A stretch of DNA of 64,000 nt from UBA4416 sp035439445 (lineage in GTDB: Bacteria; Bacteroidota; Bacteroidia; B-17B0; Aurantibacillaceae): contig DAORKG010000002.1 of the NCBI GenBank assembly GCA_035439445.1, positions 99,082 through 163,081 on the forward strand. Direction: 5' to 3'. Positions 7,306 through 15,560 of the stretch are shown piece by piece. Position numbers and translations under genes: made by a program. The number at the start of each line of letters is the position of its first letter. The first letter of the stretch is position 1. The notes under the pieces were generated by a model. That model did not search any database, was not told the origin of the DNA, and was given only the letters and a program-made list of their open reading frames with translations.

Positions 7306-7794
7306 ATGTATGCAATTGTAGAAATAGCAGGGCAACAATTTAAAGTGGAGCGTGGAAATAAAGTTTACGTTCACCGCCTAGATGCTAACGAAGGTGCTAA
7401 AGTGGAATTTGACAAAGTTTTCTTAATTGATAACGGCGGAAAAATCACTGTAGGTGCACCAACTGTTGATGGCGCAAAAGTTGTAGCCTCAGTAATCGAA
7501 CACGTAAAAGGCGATAAAGTTATCGTTTTCAAAAAATTACGTCGTAAAGGTTACCAAAAATGGAACAACCACCGTCAGCACTTAACTCAAATTTTAGTTC
7601 AAGGTATCTTAGCTAAAGGCGAGACTTTAAAAGACGAATTAAAAGCTGAAAAATCAGTACGTGAGTTCTTATCTCCAAGCCGCAGAAATCCTGTTGCTAA
7701 AGTTGAGGCAGTAGCTGAGAAAAAAGCTCCGGCTAAAAAAGCAGCAGCTAAGAAAGCTCCAGCTAAAAAAGCAGCTAAAAAAACTGAAGAATAA
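7306..7794 (+). CDS. rplU: 50S ribosomal protein L21 with a long Ala/Lys tail
   Basis: 162 residues from the ATG at 7306 (MYAIVEIAGQQFKVERGN), chosen because that is the family N-terminus and because the promoter lies just upstream; a longer frame from 7222 has no ATG and would start inside the promoter. Residues 1-102 are the L21 fold, including VIVFKKLRRKGYQKWNNHRQ which binds 23S rRNA. Beyond the usual length of about 103 there is a 60-residue extension rich in Ala, Lys and Pro (repeated APAKKAA), similar in composition to histone H1 tails. rpmA follows after 28 bases. Confidence 0.97.
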   Translation: MYAIVEIAGQQFKVERGNKVYVHRLDANEGAKVEFDKVFLIDNGGKITVGAPTVDGAKVVASVIEHVKGDKVIVFKKLRRKGYQKWNNHRQHLTQILVQGILAKGETLKDELKAEKSVREFLSPSRRNPVAKVEAVAEKKAPAKKAAAKKAPAKKAAKKTEE

Positions 7795-7822
7795 TTAACA
7801 TTAACCATTAAAAGAATAAACA

Positions 7823-8077
7823 ATGGCACATAAGAAAGGGGCCGGTTCAACAAACAACGGCCGTGAATCACACAGTAAACGTTTAGGCGTTAAAATTTTC
7901 GGAGGGCAAGCTTGCGTATCTGGAAATATCATTGTTCGTCAACGTGGTACAAAACACAACCCAGGAGTAAATGTAGGTATGGGAAAAGATCATACTTTAT
8001 TTGCTTTAGTTGATGGTACAGTTGTTTTCAAAAAGAAAAAAGACGACAGATCATACGTTTCGGTTGTTCCTGCATAA
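7823..8077 (+). CDS. rpmA: 50S ribosomal protein L27
   Basis: 84 residues beginning MAHKKGAGSTNNGRESHSKRLGVK, with GNIIVRQRGTKHNPGVNVGMGKDHTLFAL. Part of the large-subunit peptidyl transferase region. Forms the usual rplU-rpmA pair and is followed by a strong terminator. There is no N-terminal cleavage extension of the type seen in Firmicutes. Confidence 0.99.
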   Translation: MAHKKGAGSTNNGRESHSKRLGVKIFGGQACVSGNIIVRQRGTKHNPGVNVGMGKDHTLFALVDGTVVFKKKKDDRSYVSVVPA

Positions 8078-8109
8078 GGGCAATAGAAGCTTAATTTTAT
8101 TAAGAATTT

Positions 8110-8141
8110 GAAGCCCTTCCGCCAGTTGGCGGATGGGCTTC
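8110..8141 (+). terminator. Terminator of rplU-rpmA
   Basis: Stem GAAGCCC / GGGCTTC enclosing a second perfect stem CCGCCA-GT-TGGCGG, followed by TTGTGTTTT. Confidence 0.85.
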
Positions 8142-8201
8142 TTGTGTTTTAGGCTGTTATTAAAAAATAACCTAAATCTGCTTTAATTTCAATTCAACTA
8201 T

Positions 8202-8209
8202 TAATTTTG
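8202..8209 (+). promoter_or_regulatory. Candidate -7 promoter box for serS
   Basis: TAATTTTG, 22 bases before the serS ATG, fits TAnnTTTG; the -33 box is weak. Confidence 0.45.
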
Positions 8210-8231
8210 TCACACACAAAAAATCAATACT

Positions 8232-9506
8232 ATGTTACAACTTAGTTACATCAGAGAAAATAAAGAAGACGTATTAAAACGTTTAGCAATTAAAAATTTT
8301 AAGGATGCTGAAAGTACCATCAATTCAATTATCGAATTGGATAATAACAGAAAATCAGCACAACGTCAGGCAGATGATGTAAAAGCTGAAGCTAATGGTT
8401 TAGCTAAGCAAATTGGTGATTTAATGAAATCCGGAAAGAAAGAAGAAGCAGAAACATTAAAAGCTAAAACAGCTGATTTAAAAGCAAAAGAAAAAGAGTT
8501 TGATGAAACATTAAAAAACATCGAACAAGAAATACATAAAATTTTAGTAACGGTTCCTAACTTGCCTAACTTAACTGTACCTGTTGGAAAAACTCCTGAA
8601 GATAACGAAGTATTTAATCAACATGGAACTATTCCTACATTACATGCAGGAGCTACTCCGCATTGGGAATTAACTACTAAGTATGATTTAATTGATTTTG
8701 AATTAGGTGTTAAATTAACCGGTGCCGGTTTCCCTGTTTACAAAGGAAAAGGAGCAAGATTACAACGTGCTTTAATTAATTATTTTTTAGATAAAGCAAC
8801 TGCTAAAGGTTATAACGAAGTACAACCTCCTATTTTAGTGAATGCAGATAGTGGATATGGTACAGGACAATTGCCTGATAAAGAAGGACAAATGTATCAC
8901 TGCCAGGTGGATGATTTATATTTAATCCCAACTGCTGAGGTTCCTATTACAAATATTTACCGTGATGTGATTTTAAAAGAAAGTGATTTGCCAATTAAAA
9001 ATTGTGGCTACACACCTTGTTTTAGAAGAGAAGCCGGAAGCTACGGTAAAGATGTACGTGGTTTAAATCGTTTGCACCAATTTGATAAAGTAGAGATTGT
9101 ACAAATTGCTCATCCAGAAAAATCTTACGAGATTTTAGAAAACATGCGCGAGTTTGTAAGCAGTTTATTACAAGAATTAGAATTACCATACCGTACGTTG
9201 AAATTATGTGGTGGTGATATGAGTTTTGCTTCTGCTTTAACGTATGACTTAGAAGTTTGGAGTGCTGCACAACAACGTTGGTTAGAAGTAAGTTCTGTTT
9301 CTAACTTCGAAACTTTCCAAACTAACCGTTTAAAATGCCGTTACAAAGATGCCAATGGAAAAACTCAATTAGCACACAGCTTAAATGGTAGCGCCTTAGC
9401 ATTGCCTCGTATTGTAGCATCTTTATTAGAAAATAATCAAACGGAAGCTGGTATTAAAATTCCTAAAGTATTAGTGCCTTATACAGGTTTTGATATGATT
9501 AGCTAA
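8232..9506 (+). CDS. serS: Serine--tRNA ligase
   Basis: 424 residues, full length. The first 110 or so residues form the long antiparallel coiled coil that grips the tRNA-Ser long arm (rich in Lys, Glu and Ala). The class II catalytic core follows, with motif 2 in CFRREAGSYGKDVRGLNRLHQFDKVE and motif 3 in NGSALALPRIVASLLENNQ. Charges tRNA-Ser in the cytoplasm. Single-gene unit with its own -7 box and terminator. Confidence 0.99.
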   Translation: MLQLSYIRENKEDVLKRLAIKNFKDAESTINSIIELDNNRKSAQRQADDVKAEANGLAKQIGDLMKSGKKEEAETLKAKTADLKAKEKEFDETLKNIEQEIHKILVTVPNLPNLTVPVGKTPEDNEVFNQHGTIPTLHAGATPHWELTTKYDLIDFELGVKLTGAGFPVYKGKGARLQRALINYFLDKATAKGYNEVQPPILVNADSGYGTGQLPDKEGQMYHCQVDDLYLIPTAEVPITNIYRDVILKESDLPIKNCGYTPCFRREAGSYGKDVRGLNRLHQFDKVEIVQIAHPEKSYEILENMREFVSSLLQELELPYRTLKLCGGDMSFASALTYDLEVWSAAQQRWLEVSSVSNFETFQTNRLKCRYKDANGKTQLAHSLNGSALALPRIVASLLENNQTEAGIKIPKVLVPYTGFDMIS

Positions 9507-9528
9507 TATTTTTCACTATAAAAAACTG

Positions 9529-9564
9529 AAAAGCACAGAGTTTAATTACTTCTGTGCTTTTTTA
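9529..9564 (+). terminator. Terminator of serS
   Basis: Stem AAAAGCACAGA / TCTGTGCTTTT with an 11-base loop, followed by TTTTATTTA. Confidence 0.88.
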
Positions 9565-9576
9565 TTTATACAAGCC

Positions 9577-9654
9577 TGTCAGTTCGAGCGAAGTCGAGAA
9601 CAGTTATTCTTGTATGTTTTCATGATTCATTTTCTCTGTGTCTCTGTGGTGAAC
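9577..9654. repeat. Two short intergenic sequences of types dispersed in Bacteroidota genomes
   Basis: 9577-9603 contains GTTCGAGCGAAGTCGAGAAC, a semi-palindromic sequence whose close variants recur between genes in many Bacteroidota. 9630-9654 holds TCTCTGTGTCTCTGTGGTGA, another widely scattered intergenic string. Both lie between serS and the histidine kinase and are probably non-coding mobile or relic repeats. Recognition is from memory; only one copy of each was seen here. Confidence 0.5.
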
Positions 9655-9712
9655 GAAATTTAAAACAATATCTCACTTGCAATAGCGTTATATAATTTAT
9701 ACATTAGTATCA

Positions 9713-11218
9713 ATGAATATTTACTCTCGCAAACAACAATGGAAATGGGCTTTATTTATAGTAGCTATCATCATTGTGTTTACATCTTTATGGTACACCA
9801 ACAAACTGGTGAATAGCATTAAAAGCGATGAAGAGAAAAAAGTAAGACTATGGGCAGAAGCTGTTCAAAAAAAAGCAGGATTAGTAAAATTCACTAACGA
9901 CTTATTTCAAAAACTACAAACCGAAGAACGAAAAAAAGCTGAGTTATACGCCTTAGCTACTAAACAATTAAGTTCGGATGTATTTACGGTTTCTGAATTT
10001 GTATTGAAAGTATTGCAAGACAACACTACGGTACCTGTAATTTTAACGGATGATAATGATAACATCACAGCAAGTAGAAATTTAGATTCTGCTATTGAAC
10101 ATAATAGTGATGCTTTGAAATTAGAGCTTCAAAAAATGAAAGCCATGTATGAGCCTGTCGTGATTGACGTTTACAGAGGAAAGAAAAATTACTTATATCA
10201 TAAGGATAGTCGTTTATTTTCGGATATCAAAGTAGTGTTTGATAGTTTAATTAAATCGTTTATTTCAGATGTGGCGATTAATAGTGCAGCTGTTCCTGTT
10301 ATCTATACAGATTCAACTAAAACAAATGTATTAGCAGTTGGGAATATTGATACCGTAAAAATTAGTACGCCCGAAAAATTAAGCAATACCATTAAAGAAA
10401 TGGAATTGCAAAATACGCCCATTCCTGTTGATTTAGGGGAAGGTTTTAAAAATTATATTTTCTATGAGCAATCACCTTTGCTAACGCAATTGCAATATTA
10501 TCCGTATGTGCAGTTTGGTGTCATCGGAATCTTTTTATTAATCGCTTATATTTTGTTTAGTGTGTCACGTAAGGCAGAACAAGATCAGGTGTGGGTTGGT
10601 ATGAGTAAAGAAACAGCACATCAATTAGGAACACCTTTATCATCCTTAATGGCATGGACGGAGTACTTGCGTTCCAATGGAACAGATGAAAGTATTGTGA
10701 ACGAAATGAACCGCGATGTGATGCGTTTAAATATGATTACAGAGCGTTTCTCGAAAATTGGTTCACAACCAACCTTACAAGACGAAGATGTTTGTTTGGT
10801 AGTTAAAAATGCCATGGATTATTTAAAACAACGTACTTCCAAAAATGTAAACTATGTTTTAGAAATTCCTGACACTGAAATTCATGCGCAACTCTCTGTG
10901 CCTTTATTTGAATGGGTGATTGAAAACCTATGTAAAAACGCTGTGGATGCGATGGATGGCAAAGGTGAGTTTAAAGTGACCATTATTGATATACCGGAAG
11001 GTGTGGCTATTGATTTAGCCGATACCGGAAAAGGTATACCAAAATCAAAACATAAATCTGTTTTTAAACCGGGCTACACAACCAAAAAACGTGGTTGGGG
11101 CTTAGGCTTGTCCTTATGTAAGCGAATCATTGAAAATTACCATGATGGTAAAATATTTGTGTTGCAAAGTGAAGAAGGAAAAGGGACTACCTTTAGGATT
11201 GTATTGAAGAGGGGTTAG
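9713..11218 (+). CDS. Sensor histidine kinase, membrane-bound, orphan
   Basis: 501 residues. A transmembrane helix lies at about residues 10-30, a periplasmic sensor region at about 30-265, and a second helix at about 268-285. The phosphoacceptor box ETAHQLGTPLSSL has His303, and the ATP-binding domain has the N box ENLCKNAVDAM, the G1 box DTGKGIP and the G2 region KRGWGLGLSLCKRIIENYHDG. The internal sensor shows no named domain. No response regulator is adjacent, so the partner is encoded elsewhere. A half REP element begins right after its stop codon. Confidence 0.95.
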   Translation: MNIYSRKQQWKWALFIVAIIIVFTSLWYTNKLVNSIKSDEEKKVRLWAEAVQKKAGLVKFTNDLFQKLQTEERKKAELYALATKQLSSDVFTVSEFVLKVLQDNTTVPVILTDDNDNITASRNLDSAIEHNSDALKLELQKMKAMYEPVVIDVYRGKKNYLYHKDSRLFSDIKVVFDSLIKSFISDVAINSAAVPVIYTDSTKTNVLAVGNIDTVKISTPEKLSNTIKEMELQNTPIPVDLGEGFKNYIFYEQSPLLTQLQYYPYVQFGVIGIFLLIAYILFSVSRKAEQDQVWVGMSKETAHQLGTPLSSLMAWTEYLRSNGTDESIVNEMNRDVMRLNMITERFSKIGSQPTLQDEDVCLVVKNAMDYLKQRTSKNVNYVLEIPDTEIHAQLSVPLFEWVIENLCKNAVDAMDGKGEFKVTIIDIPEGVAIDLADTGKGIPKSKHKSVFKPGYTTKKRGWGLGLSLCKRIIENYHDGKIFVLQSEEGKGTTFRIVLKRG

Positions 11219-11505
11219 CCCTTGTTGGTATTTTTGCCCTTTTGCCCTTGTTGGTGTTATCACCAACAAGTTGAGATGTCTTATTTTATTGTTTTTACAT
11301 TGTAGCTAGCCATTATTGGTGTTATCACCAACAAATTTATTTCCAGATGAAATTCACGCCTTTGTTGGTGTTATCACCAACAAGTTAACTGATATCTTTA
11401 TTAATTTTTTTACAATTGTAATTATAATGCTACAAATAATAGCAATTAGACATTGCAAAATGCATTAATTTTATGACTGCCCTTGTTGGTGTTATCACCA
11501 ACAAG
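11219..11505. repeat. Cluster of REP-like palindromes upstream of the RAYT gene
   Basis: Three full and one decayed hairpin in direct orientation, plus a 5' half copy at 11219-11230. Best copies: 11247-11270 and 11482-11505 (identical 10-bp arms CTTGTTGGTG and CACCAACAAG around TTAT), 11361-11384 (first base changed), 11312-11335 (outer arm decayed). Each is preceded by GCC or GCCC, a head that may play the part of the conserved tetranucleotide beside classic REPs. Spacing between copies is irregular, so they are not tandem duplications. The 287-base gap contains nothing else recognisable. Confidence 0.9.
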
Positions 11506-11507
11506 CG

Positions 11508-12053
11508 ATGTTTAAAAATATGCCAAAGTTAAATCATGCAGATAACCCAGTTCAGTTTTTTACTGCCACTATTTTAGAGTGGAAAAAACTTTTAACACCT
11601 GTAAAATATAAACAGATAATTATAGACAGTTTAGCCTTTTTAGTAAAAGAAGAACGTGTGAAAATTTATGGCTTTGTGATTATGGATAATCATATTCACT
11701 TAATTTGGCAGGGAACCAAGATTTATTCTCTTAAACATACACAATTGAGTTTTATGAAATACACGGCACAACAAATAAAATTTGATTTGGAGAAAAATCA
11801 CCCGAATCTCTTATATGATTTTTATGTTGAAGCTGCCGATAGAAAATTTCAATTTTGGGAGCGAAATGCTTTGGCAATAGATATTATGAGTCATGACGTC
11901 TTTTTACAGAAGTTAAATTATATTCATCGTAATCCGGTGAAGGCTAATTTATGTGAAACGGAATTAGATTATGAGTTTTCTTCTGCTAAGCATTATTACG
12001 AAGTTGAACACCCTTTTTCGTTTTTAGAAACGTATGATAGGGGCTTTTGGTAA
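11508..12053 (+). CDS. REP-associated tyrosine transposase (RAYT, Y1/IS200-like)
   Basis: 181 residues. The metal-binding HIH motif is His62-Ile-His64 in VIMDNHIHLIWQG, and the nucleophilic tyrosine is probably Tyr138 in LNYIHRNPVKANLC, the usual RAYT ending. These single-strand HUH-type nucleases are thought to bind and move REP hairpins. The gene is flanked by REPs in inverted orientation: one ends 2 bases before this ATG, the other begins 10 bases after the stop. A second in-frame ATG at 11520 is an alternative start that would leave the REP free of the translation start. Confidence 0.93.
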   Translation: MFKNMPKLNHADNPVQFFTATILEWKKLLTPVKYKQIIIDSLAFLVKEERVKIYGFVIMDNHIHLIWQGTKIYSLKHTQLSFMKYTAQQIKFDLEKNHPNLLYDFYVEAADRKFQFWERNALAIDIMSHDVFLQKLNYIHRNPVKANLCETELDYEFSSAKHYYEVEHPFSFLETYDRGFW

Positions 12054-12063
12054 TTCATCTTTC

Positions 12064-12087
12064 CTTGTTGGTGATAACACCAACAAG
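12064..12087. repeat. REP-like palindrome downstream of the RAYT gene, inverted
   Basis: Same 10-bp arms as the upstream copies but with the loop ATAA (reverse complement of TTAT) and the head GGGC on its right, showing opposite orientation. Lying 10 bases past the stop codon it could also slow transcription. Confidence 0.9.
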
Positions 12088-12169
12088 GGCTGAATAATTA
12101 TTTAATAGTTCTTACAGCTGTTTTTAATTAAAAATATTTTTATATTTAAATATACTTAAGATAAAAATT

Positions 12170-12529
12170 ATGACGTTATTAACTATATGGGATTTATTAT
12201 CTGGTGTTTTTGGTTTCTTAGTATCAATAGGAGTAATTATGCTATTATATATACTAATTGCTAAACTTTTTAACGTTAAAATTGTATCAAGAACAGGGAC
12301 AGTTTTGGCATCACCTAAAGATTATAATAATATAAAAAAATCTGTTGAGAATAGCGCGAGTGCAATTATTAATTTTATAAAGATTAGAGAACCTAAAGTA
12401 GAAAAAATATTAAATGAAGAAAAAATAAATAAAATTGAAAAACTAGAGAGGTTAGCAAAATTAAAAAATGAACTAATCATTTCTGATGAAGAATTTCAGA
12501 TTCTGAAAAAAGAGGTTTTAAATAGTTAA
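12170..12529 (+). CDS. Small membrane protein with C-terminal SHOCT-like segment
   Basis: 119 residues. A hydrophobic helix occupies about residues 12-38 (FLVSIGVIMLLYILIAKLF). The C-terminal 35 residues, IEKLERLAKLKNELIISDEEFQILKKEVL, match the SHOCT pattern of two short helices with a turn before DEEF, a module found at the ends of many small membrane proteins and often linked to oligomerisation. The function is unknown. It sits in the accessory segment after the RAYT gene and has a higher A+T content than its housekeeping neighbours. Confidence 0.8.
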   Translation: MTLLTIWDLLSGVFGFLVSIGVIMLLYILIAKLFNVKIVSRTGTVLASPKDYNNIKKSVENSASAIINFIKIREPKVEKILNEEKINKIEKLERLAKLKNELIISDEEFQILKKEVLNS

Positions 12530-12558
12530 TACCTATGACTGAAAATTTGCTTTCTGAT

Positions 12559-13128
12559 TTACTTTACTATAATCACTTTTTTTAAAATTTCGAATATATC
12601 ATATTCGTCAAGTTTTTTTCCTACAGCTCCATATTTATCTCTTTCTTTTCTTTCAATAGTTTCTGGAGGAGCTTTGCCTAAAGCTTTTTTTATAAGATAT
12701 ACTTTTTCAGTTTTCATATCAATTATTGAAATTGTTGTTTCCATTTGTACAGCTTCACCACCATTACTATATGAACCAATAATGAGAGGTATTGCTTCAG
12801 AAACTATTATATAATTTAATGAGTCTTTATTTTCTGTTACAAAATAGTTGTTTTTTTTAAACAACTGATTTAACTCAACATAAGAAGAAAGCAAAGAGTC
12901 TTCTTTCAAAATACAATAAAAACCGCCCTTAAATTCCTTTACACCTTCATCATATTTTAATTTACCTAATGAAAAAGATTTTAATAAATTCTGTTGTTTT
13001 TTTGATGTATTAATGTAAAACGATTTTGTTGCTTCATTTTTTATTTTCTCATATTCGTCGACAACGCTATGATAACATGAAAGAAAGATAATTAGAGAGC
13101 TAAGAAATAATGAAAATTTTAATTTCAT
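12559..13128 (-). CDS. Probable lipoprotein of unknown function
   Basis: 189 residues beginning with a hydrophobic signal and a lipobox-like FLSC, which puts the lipidated cysteine at about residue 18. The rest is hydrophilic and lysine-rich with a stretch of small residues near GSYSNGGEAVQMETTISIIDM. No family was recognised. It lies 44 bases downstream of a membrane protein on the same strand, so the two may be an operon of surface or envelope genes. Confidence 0.72.
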   Translation of the reverse strand: MKLKFSLFLSSLIIFLSCYHSVVDEYEKIKNEATKSFYINTSKKQQNLLKSFSLGKLKYDEGVKEFKGGFYCILKEDSLLSSYVELNQLFKKNNYFVTENKDSLNYIIVSEAIPLIIGSYSNGGEAVQMETTISIIDMKTEKVYLIKKALGKAPPETIERKERDKYGAVGKKLDEYDIFEILKKVIIVK

Positions 13129-13172
13129 ATTGTTGATTTTAAAGTCACTACTTACAATTAAATATAATAAAG

Positions 13173-13757
13173 TTAACCGTTATTTATTGCTTCATTTATT
13201 TTATTCAATCTATCAAAGCAGTCTTTTTCTGTTTTAATAGATAAAATATATAATGTTATTCCAGTTAAAATAAATATTATTGAAAGCAAGTTTAATTCTT
13301 TGATGAAATGGTTGAATAATTCTATAATCAAATTAGTTAACCCGCAAATAATTAACCCGCAGGCTAGATTCCATCTCATTAGAAAAAGTTGGGTATGCCT
13401 TTCGATAAACTGATCGTGAAGATCTACTTTGTTATTAAACACGTTCATTTCTTTTATAAAATCAATTTCAAATGCTTTATTGTTTGTAATTGGATACATT
13501 TTTTTCTTCAAACATTCATCGATGCCAGAGTATTCAAATAACAAATATGAAATAGAAAATATTATATGTCCTATTATATACGATAATATAGAAATTCCTA
13601 TACCCCAATATGGTATTTTTCTTACATAAATTATAAATTCAGACCCATTAAATAAATAATCAAGTAATAGTATGTTTATAAAGATTGTAAATCCCGTTAA
13701 AAAATAAACAAATAAATCTCTTGATAGATGTTTAAATATTTTTGTTAGTTCATTCAT
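13173..13757 (-). CDS. Membrane protein of unknown function
   Basis: 194 residues from the ATG at 13757 (MNELTKIFKHLSRD); a slightly longer frame would need a TTG. Four hydrophobic segments are visible at about residues 15-33, 48-70, 122-145 and 150-170, in two pairs separated by a charged loop rich in Asp and Glu. No family was recognised. It is first in a probable pair with the lipoprotein behind it. Confidence 0.72.
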   Translation of the reverse strand: MNELTKIFKHLSRDLFVYFLTGFTIFINILLLDYLFNGSEFIIYVRKIPYWGIGISILSYIIGHIIFSISYLLFEYSGIDECLKKKMYPITNNKAFEIDFIKEMNVFNNKVDLHDQFIERHTQLFLMRWNLACGLIICGLTNLIIELFNHFIKELNLLSIIFILTGITLYILSIKTEKDCFDRLNKINEAINNG

Positions 13758-13828
13758 ATCTGCCAATTTTTCGTATATATACTATTCTAAGATATTGAAA
13801 ATAAATCTACAAAAATTCTCACAAACAA

Positions 13829-13854
13829 AAAACCCTCAGCTAGCTGAGGGTTTT
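13829..13854 (-). terminator. Terminator of the bifunctional nuclease gene
   Basis: Perfect 26-base palindrome with 13-bp arms AAAACCCTCAGCT / AGCTGAGGGTTTT, ending 4 bases beyond the stop codon; the minus strand continues in a T-run. Confidence 0.9.
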
Positions 13855-13858
13855 GATA

Positions 13859-14467
13859 TTAAGATTGTTTTCTATTATTTATTTCGTCGCGTATTTTTGA
13901 AGCGAGTTCGTATTGCTCATCATCTAAAGCTGTTTGCAATAAGTTCTTTAACTCTTCAGTAGATTTTGATTGGTATTCGCCTTCAGGGTTTGATGAAGTT
14001 GATTCTTCTGATGGAGCAGCCATCGCGCTTTCGTTAGATGGAAGAGTTTCATCATCCAATACAATACCTGCTGATTTTAAAATAAATTCGTAAGTATAAA
14101 TTGGGCAATTAAAACGAACCGCTAATGCAATAGCATCGCTTGTACGCGCATCAATTTCAACTTCGCGAGTGCCATCTGTGCAAACTAATTTCGCGTAAAA
14201 AATACCTTCTACTAAATTGTAAATTAAAATTTCGGTTACTTCAATAGAGAATGTTTCAGAAAAGGCTTTAAACAAATCGTGGGTTAATGGGCGAGTAGGA
14301 GTCATTTTTTCTAACTCAATAGCAATTGCCTGAGCTTCAAAACCACCAATAATAATTGGTAAACGACGGCTACCTGTACTTTCACCTAAAACTAAAGCAT
14401 AGGCACCACTTTGTGTTTGACTGTAAGATAAACCAACAATTTCTAATCTAACTTTCTTCATTCCCAT
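13859..14467 (-). CDS. Bifunctional nuclease-family protein with UVR motif
   Basis: 202 residues. Residues 3-130 form the BFN (DUF151) domain: LEIVGLSYSQTQSGAYALVLGE, RRLPIIIGGFEAQAIAIELE and the DARTSDAIALAVRFNCPIY segment. The last 35 residues, SKSTEELKNLLQTALDDEQYELASKIRDEI, are a UvrB/UvrC-type UVR motif, a fusion usual in Bacteroidota. Proteins of this family are described as having RNase and DNase activity in plants, but the bacterial role is unsettled. Either of two close ATGs (14467 or 14461) could start it. Confidence 0.92.
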   Translation of the reverse strand: MGMKKVRLEIVGLSYSQTQSGAYALVLGESTGSRRLPIIIGGFEAQAIAIELEKMTPTRPLTHDLFKAFSETFSIEVTEILIYNLVEGIFYAKLVCTDGTREVEIDARTSDAIALAVRFNCPIYTYEFILKSAGIVLDDETLPSNESAMAAPSEESTSSNPEGEYQSKSTEELKNLLQTALDDEQYELASKIRDEINNRKQS

Positions 14468-14503
14468 TTTTTCCGAAATCTAATATACAAAAAATGCTTG
14501 AAT

Positions 14504-15478
14504 CTAGTTTTGATTAGCTTTGAATTTTTTAACTGCTTCTATTAATTTAGGAACAATTGTAAAGGCATCACCAACAACACCGTAATCAGCAGATTTAAAG
14601 AAAGGCGCTTCTTTATCGCTATTAATTACGACGATTGTTTTACTTCCGTTAACACCCGCTAAATGCTGGATAGCTCCCGAAATACCAATTGCAAAATATA
14701 AATTAGGACGAATAGCAACACCTGTTTGTCCTACGTGCTCATGATGTGGTCTCCAGTGCATATCAGCAACCGGACGAGAACAAGCTGTAGTAGCTTTTAA
14801 TTCTTTTGCTAATTCTTCAATCATTCCCCAGTTCTCAGGTCCTTTCATTCCACGACCAGCAGATACTACTAATTCAGCCTCTGGTAATGGAACCATTCCG
14901 CCAACATCCGTAGATTTTTTCTCTTTCACTACAATTTTAGAAGCTGCTAATTCAACTGCAAAATCAGCTACAGTTGCTGCGTTATCTCCTAACTTAACAG
15001 GGAAAGAGTTTGGTAATAATGAAATGATTTTGATATCGCTATTGATAGAGTAGATAGCAGTTGCTTTACCTGAGAATACGTTTTTCTTAACTTCTAAGCT
15101 TCCACCATTTACAGTTGGATAATCAACTGCACCGGCAACTAAACCTGCTTTTAAACGAGCAGATAAACGAGGAGCTGCAGCTTTACCTGTAATATCAAAA
15201 GAGAAGATGATAATTTTTGCACCTTCTGCTTTAGCAGCTTGTTCAACTGCCGAAGAGATTAACATGCTGTCTAAAGATGCTAATGCATCATTTTTTACAG
15301 ATAATATTTTTTTAGCACCTGCTTTACCGATGTCTTCTAATTGAGCAGCATCTGCATTAATTGCAATAGCAGTAACGCTAGAACCTGTTAATTCAGCAAT
15401 TTTAGCAGCGTAGTTTACCGCTTCTAAAGATGCTTTTTTTACTTTTCCTTTATTGATTTCTGTATATACTAATACCAT
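14504..15478 (-). CDS. etfA: Electron transfer flavoprotein alpha subunit
   Basis: 324 residues. The N-terminal domain (about 1-190) resembles the beta subunit fold; the C-terminal FAD domain is recognised by VVSAGRGMKGPENWGMIEELA (about 204-224), TGVAIRPNLYFAIGISGAIQHLAG and VVINSDKEAPFFKSADYGVVGD. With EtfB it passes electrons from acyl-CoA and other dehydrogenases to the quinone pool. It follows etfB after 82 bases of AT-rich filler. Confidence 0.97.
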   Translation of the reverse strand: MVLVYTEINKGKVKKASLEAVNYAAKIAELTGSSVTAIAINADAAQLEDIGKAGAKKILSVKNDALASLDSMLISSAVEQAAKAEGAKIIIFSFDITGKAAAPRLSARLKAGLVAGAVDYPTVNGGSLEVKKNVFSGKATAIYSINSDIKIISLLPNSFPVKLGDNAATVADFAVELAASKIVVKEKKSTDVGGMVPLPEAELVVSAGRGMKGPENWGMIEELAKELKATTACSRPVADMHWRPHHEHVGQTGVAIRPNLYFAIGISGAIQHLAGVNGSKTIVVINSDKEAPFFKSADYGVVGDAFTIVPKLIEAVKKFKANQN

Positions 15479-15560
15479 TGTAATGTTAAATTATAAATGT
15501 TAAATGTTGAATTTTTGAATGATGATAATTTAAAATTTATCATTCAAAATTTAAAATTTC
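15479..15560. repeat. AT-rich simple-sequence filler between etfB and etfA
   Basis: 82 bases of TTAAA/ATTTG/AAATT words including a dyad (TGAATGAT ... ATCATTCA). It has the same character as the filler between groES and groEL and no coding potential. Confidence 0.55.

Noticed and set aside
11508..12053. Intact IS200/IS605 insertion sequence
   Set aside because: There is no tnpB and the ends are REP hairpins rather than IS605 ends; the protein ending is RAYT-like.
13758..13766. Earlier start for the 13173-13757 membrane protein
   Set aside because: The codon is TTG and an ATG follows three codons later.
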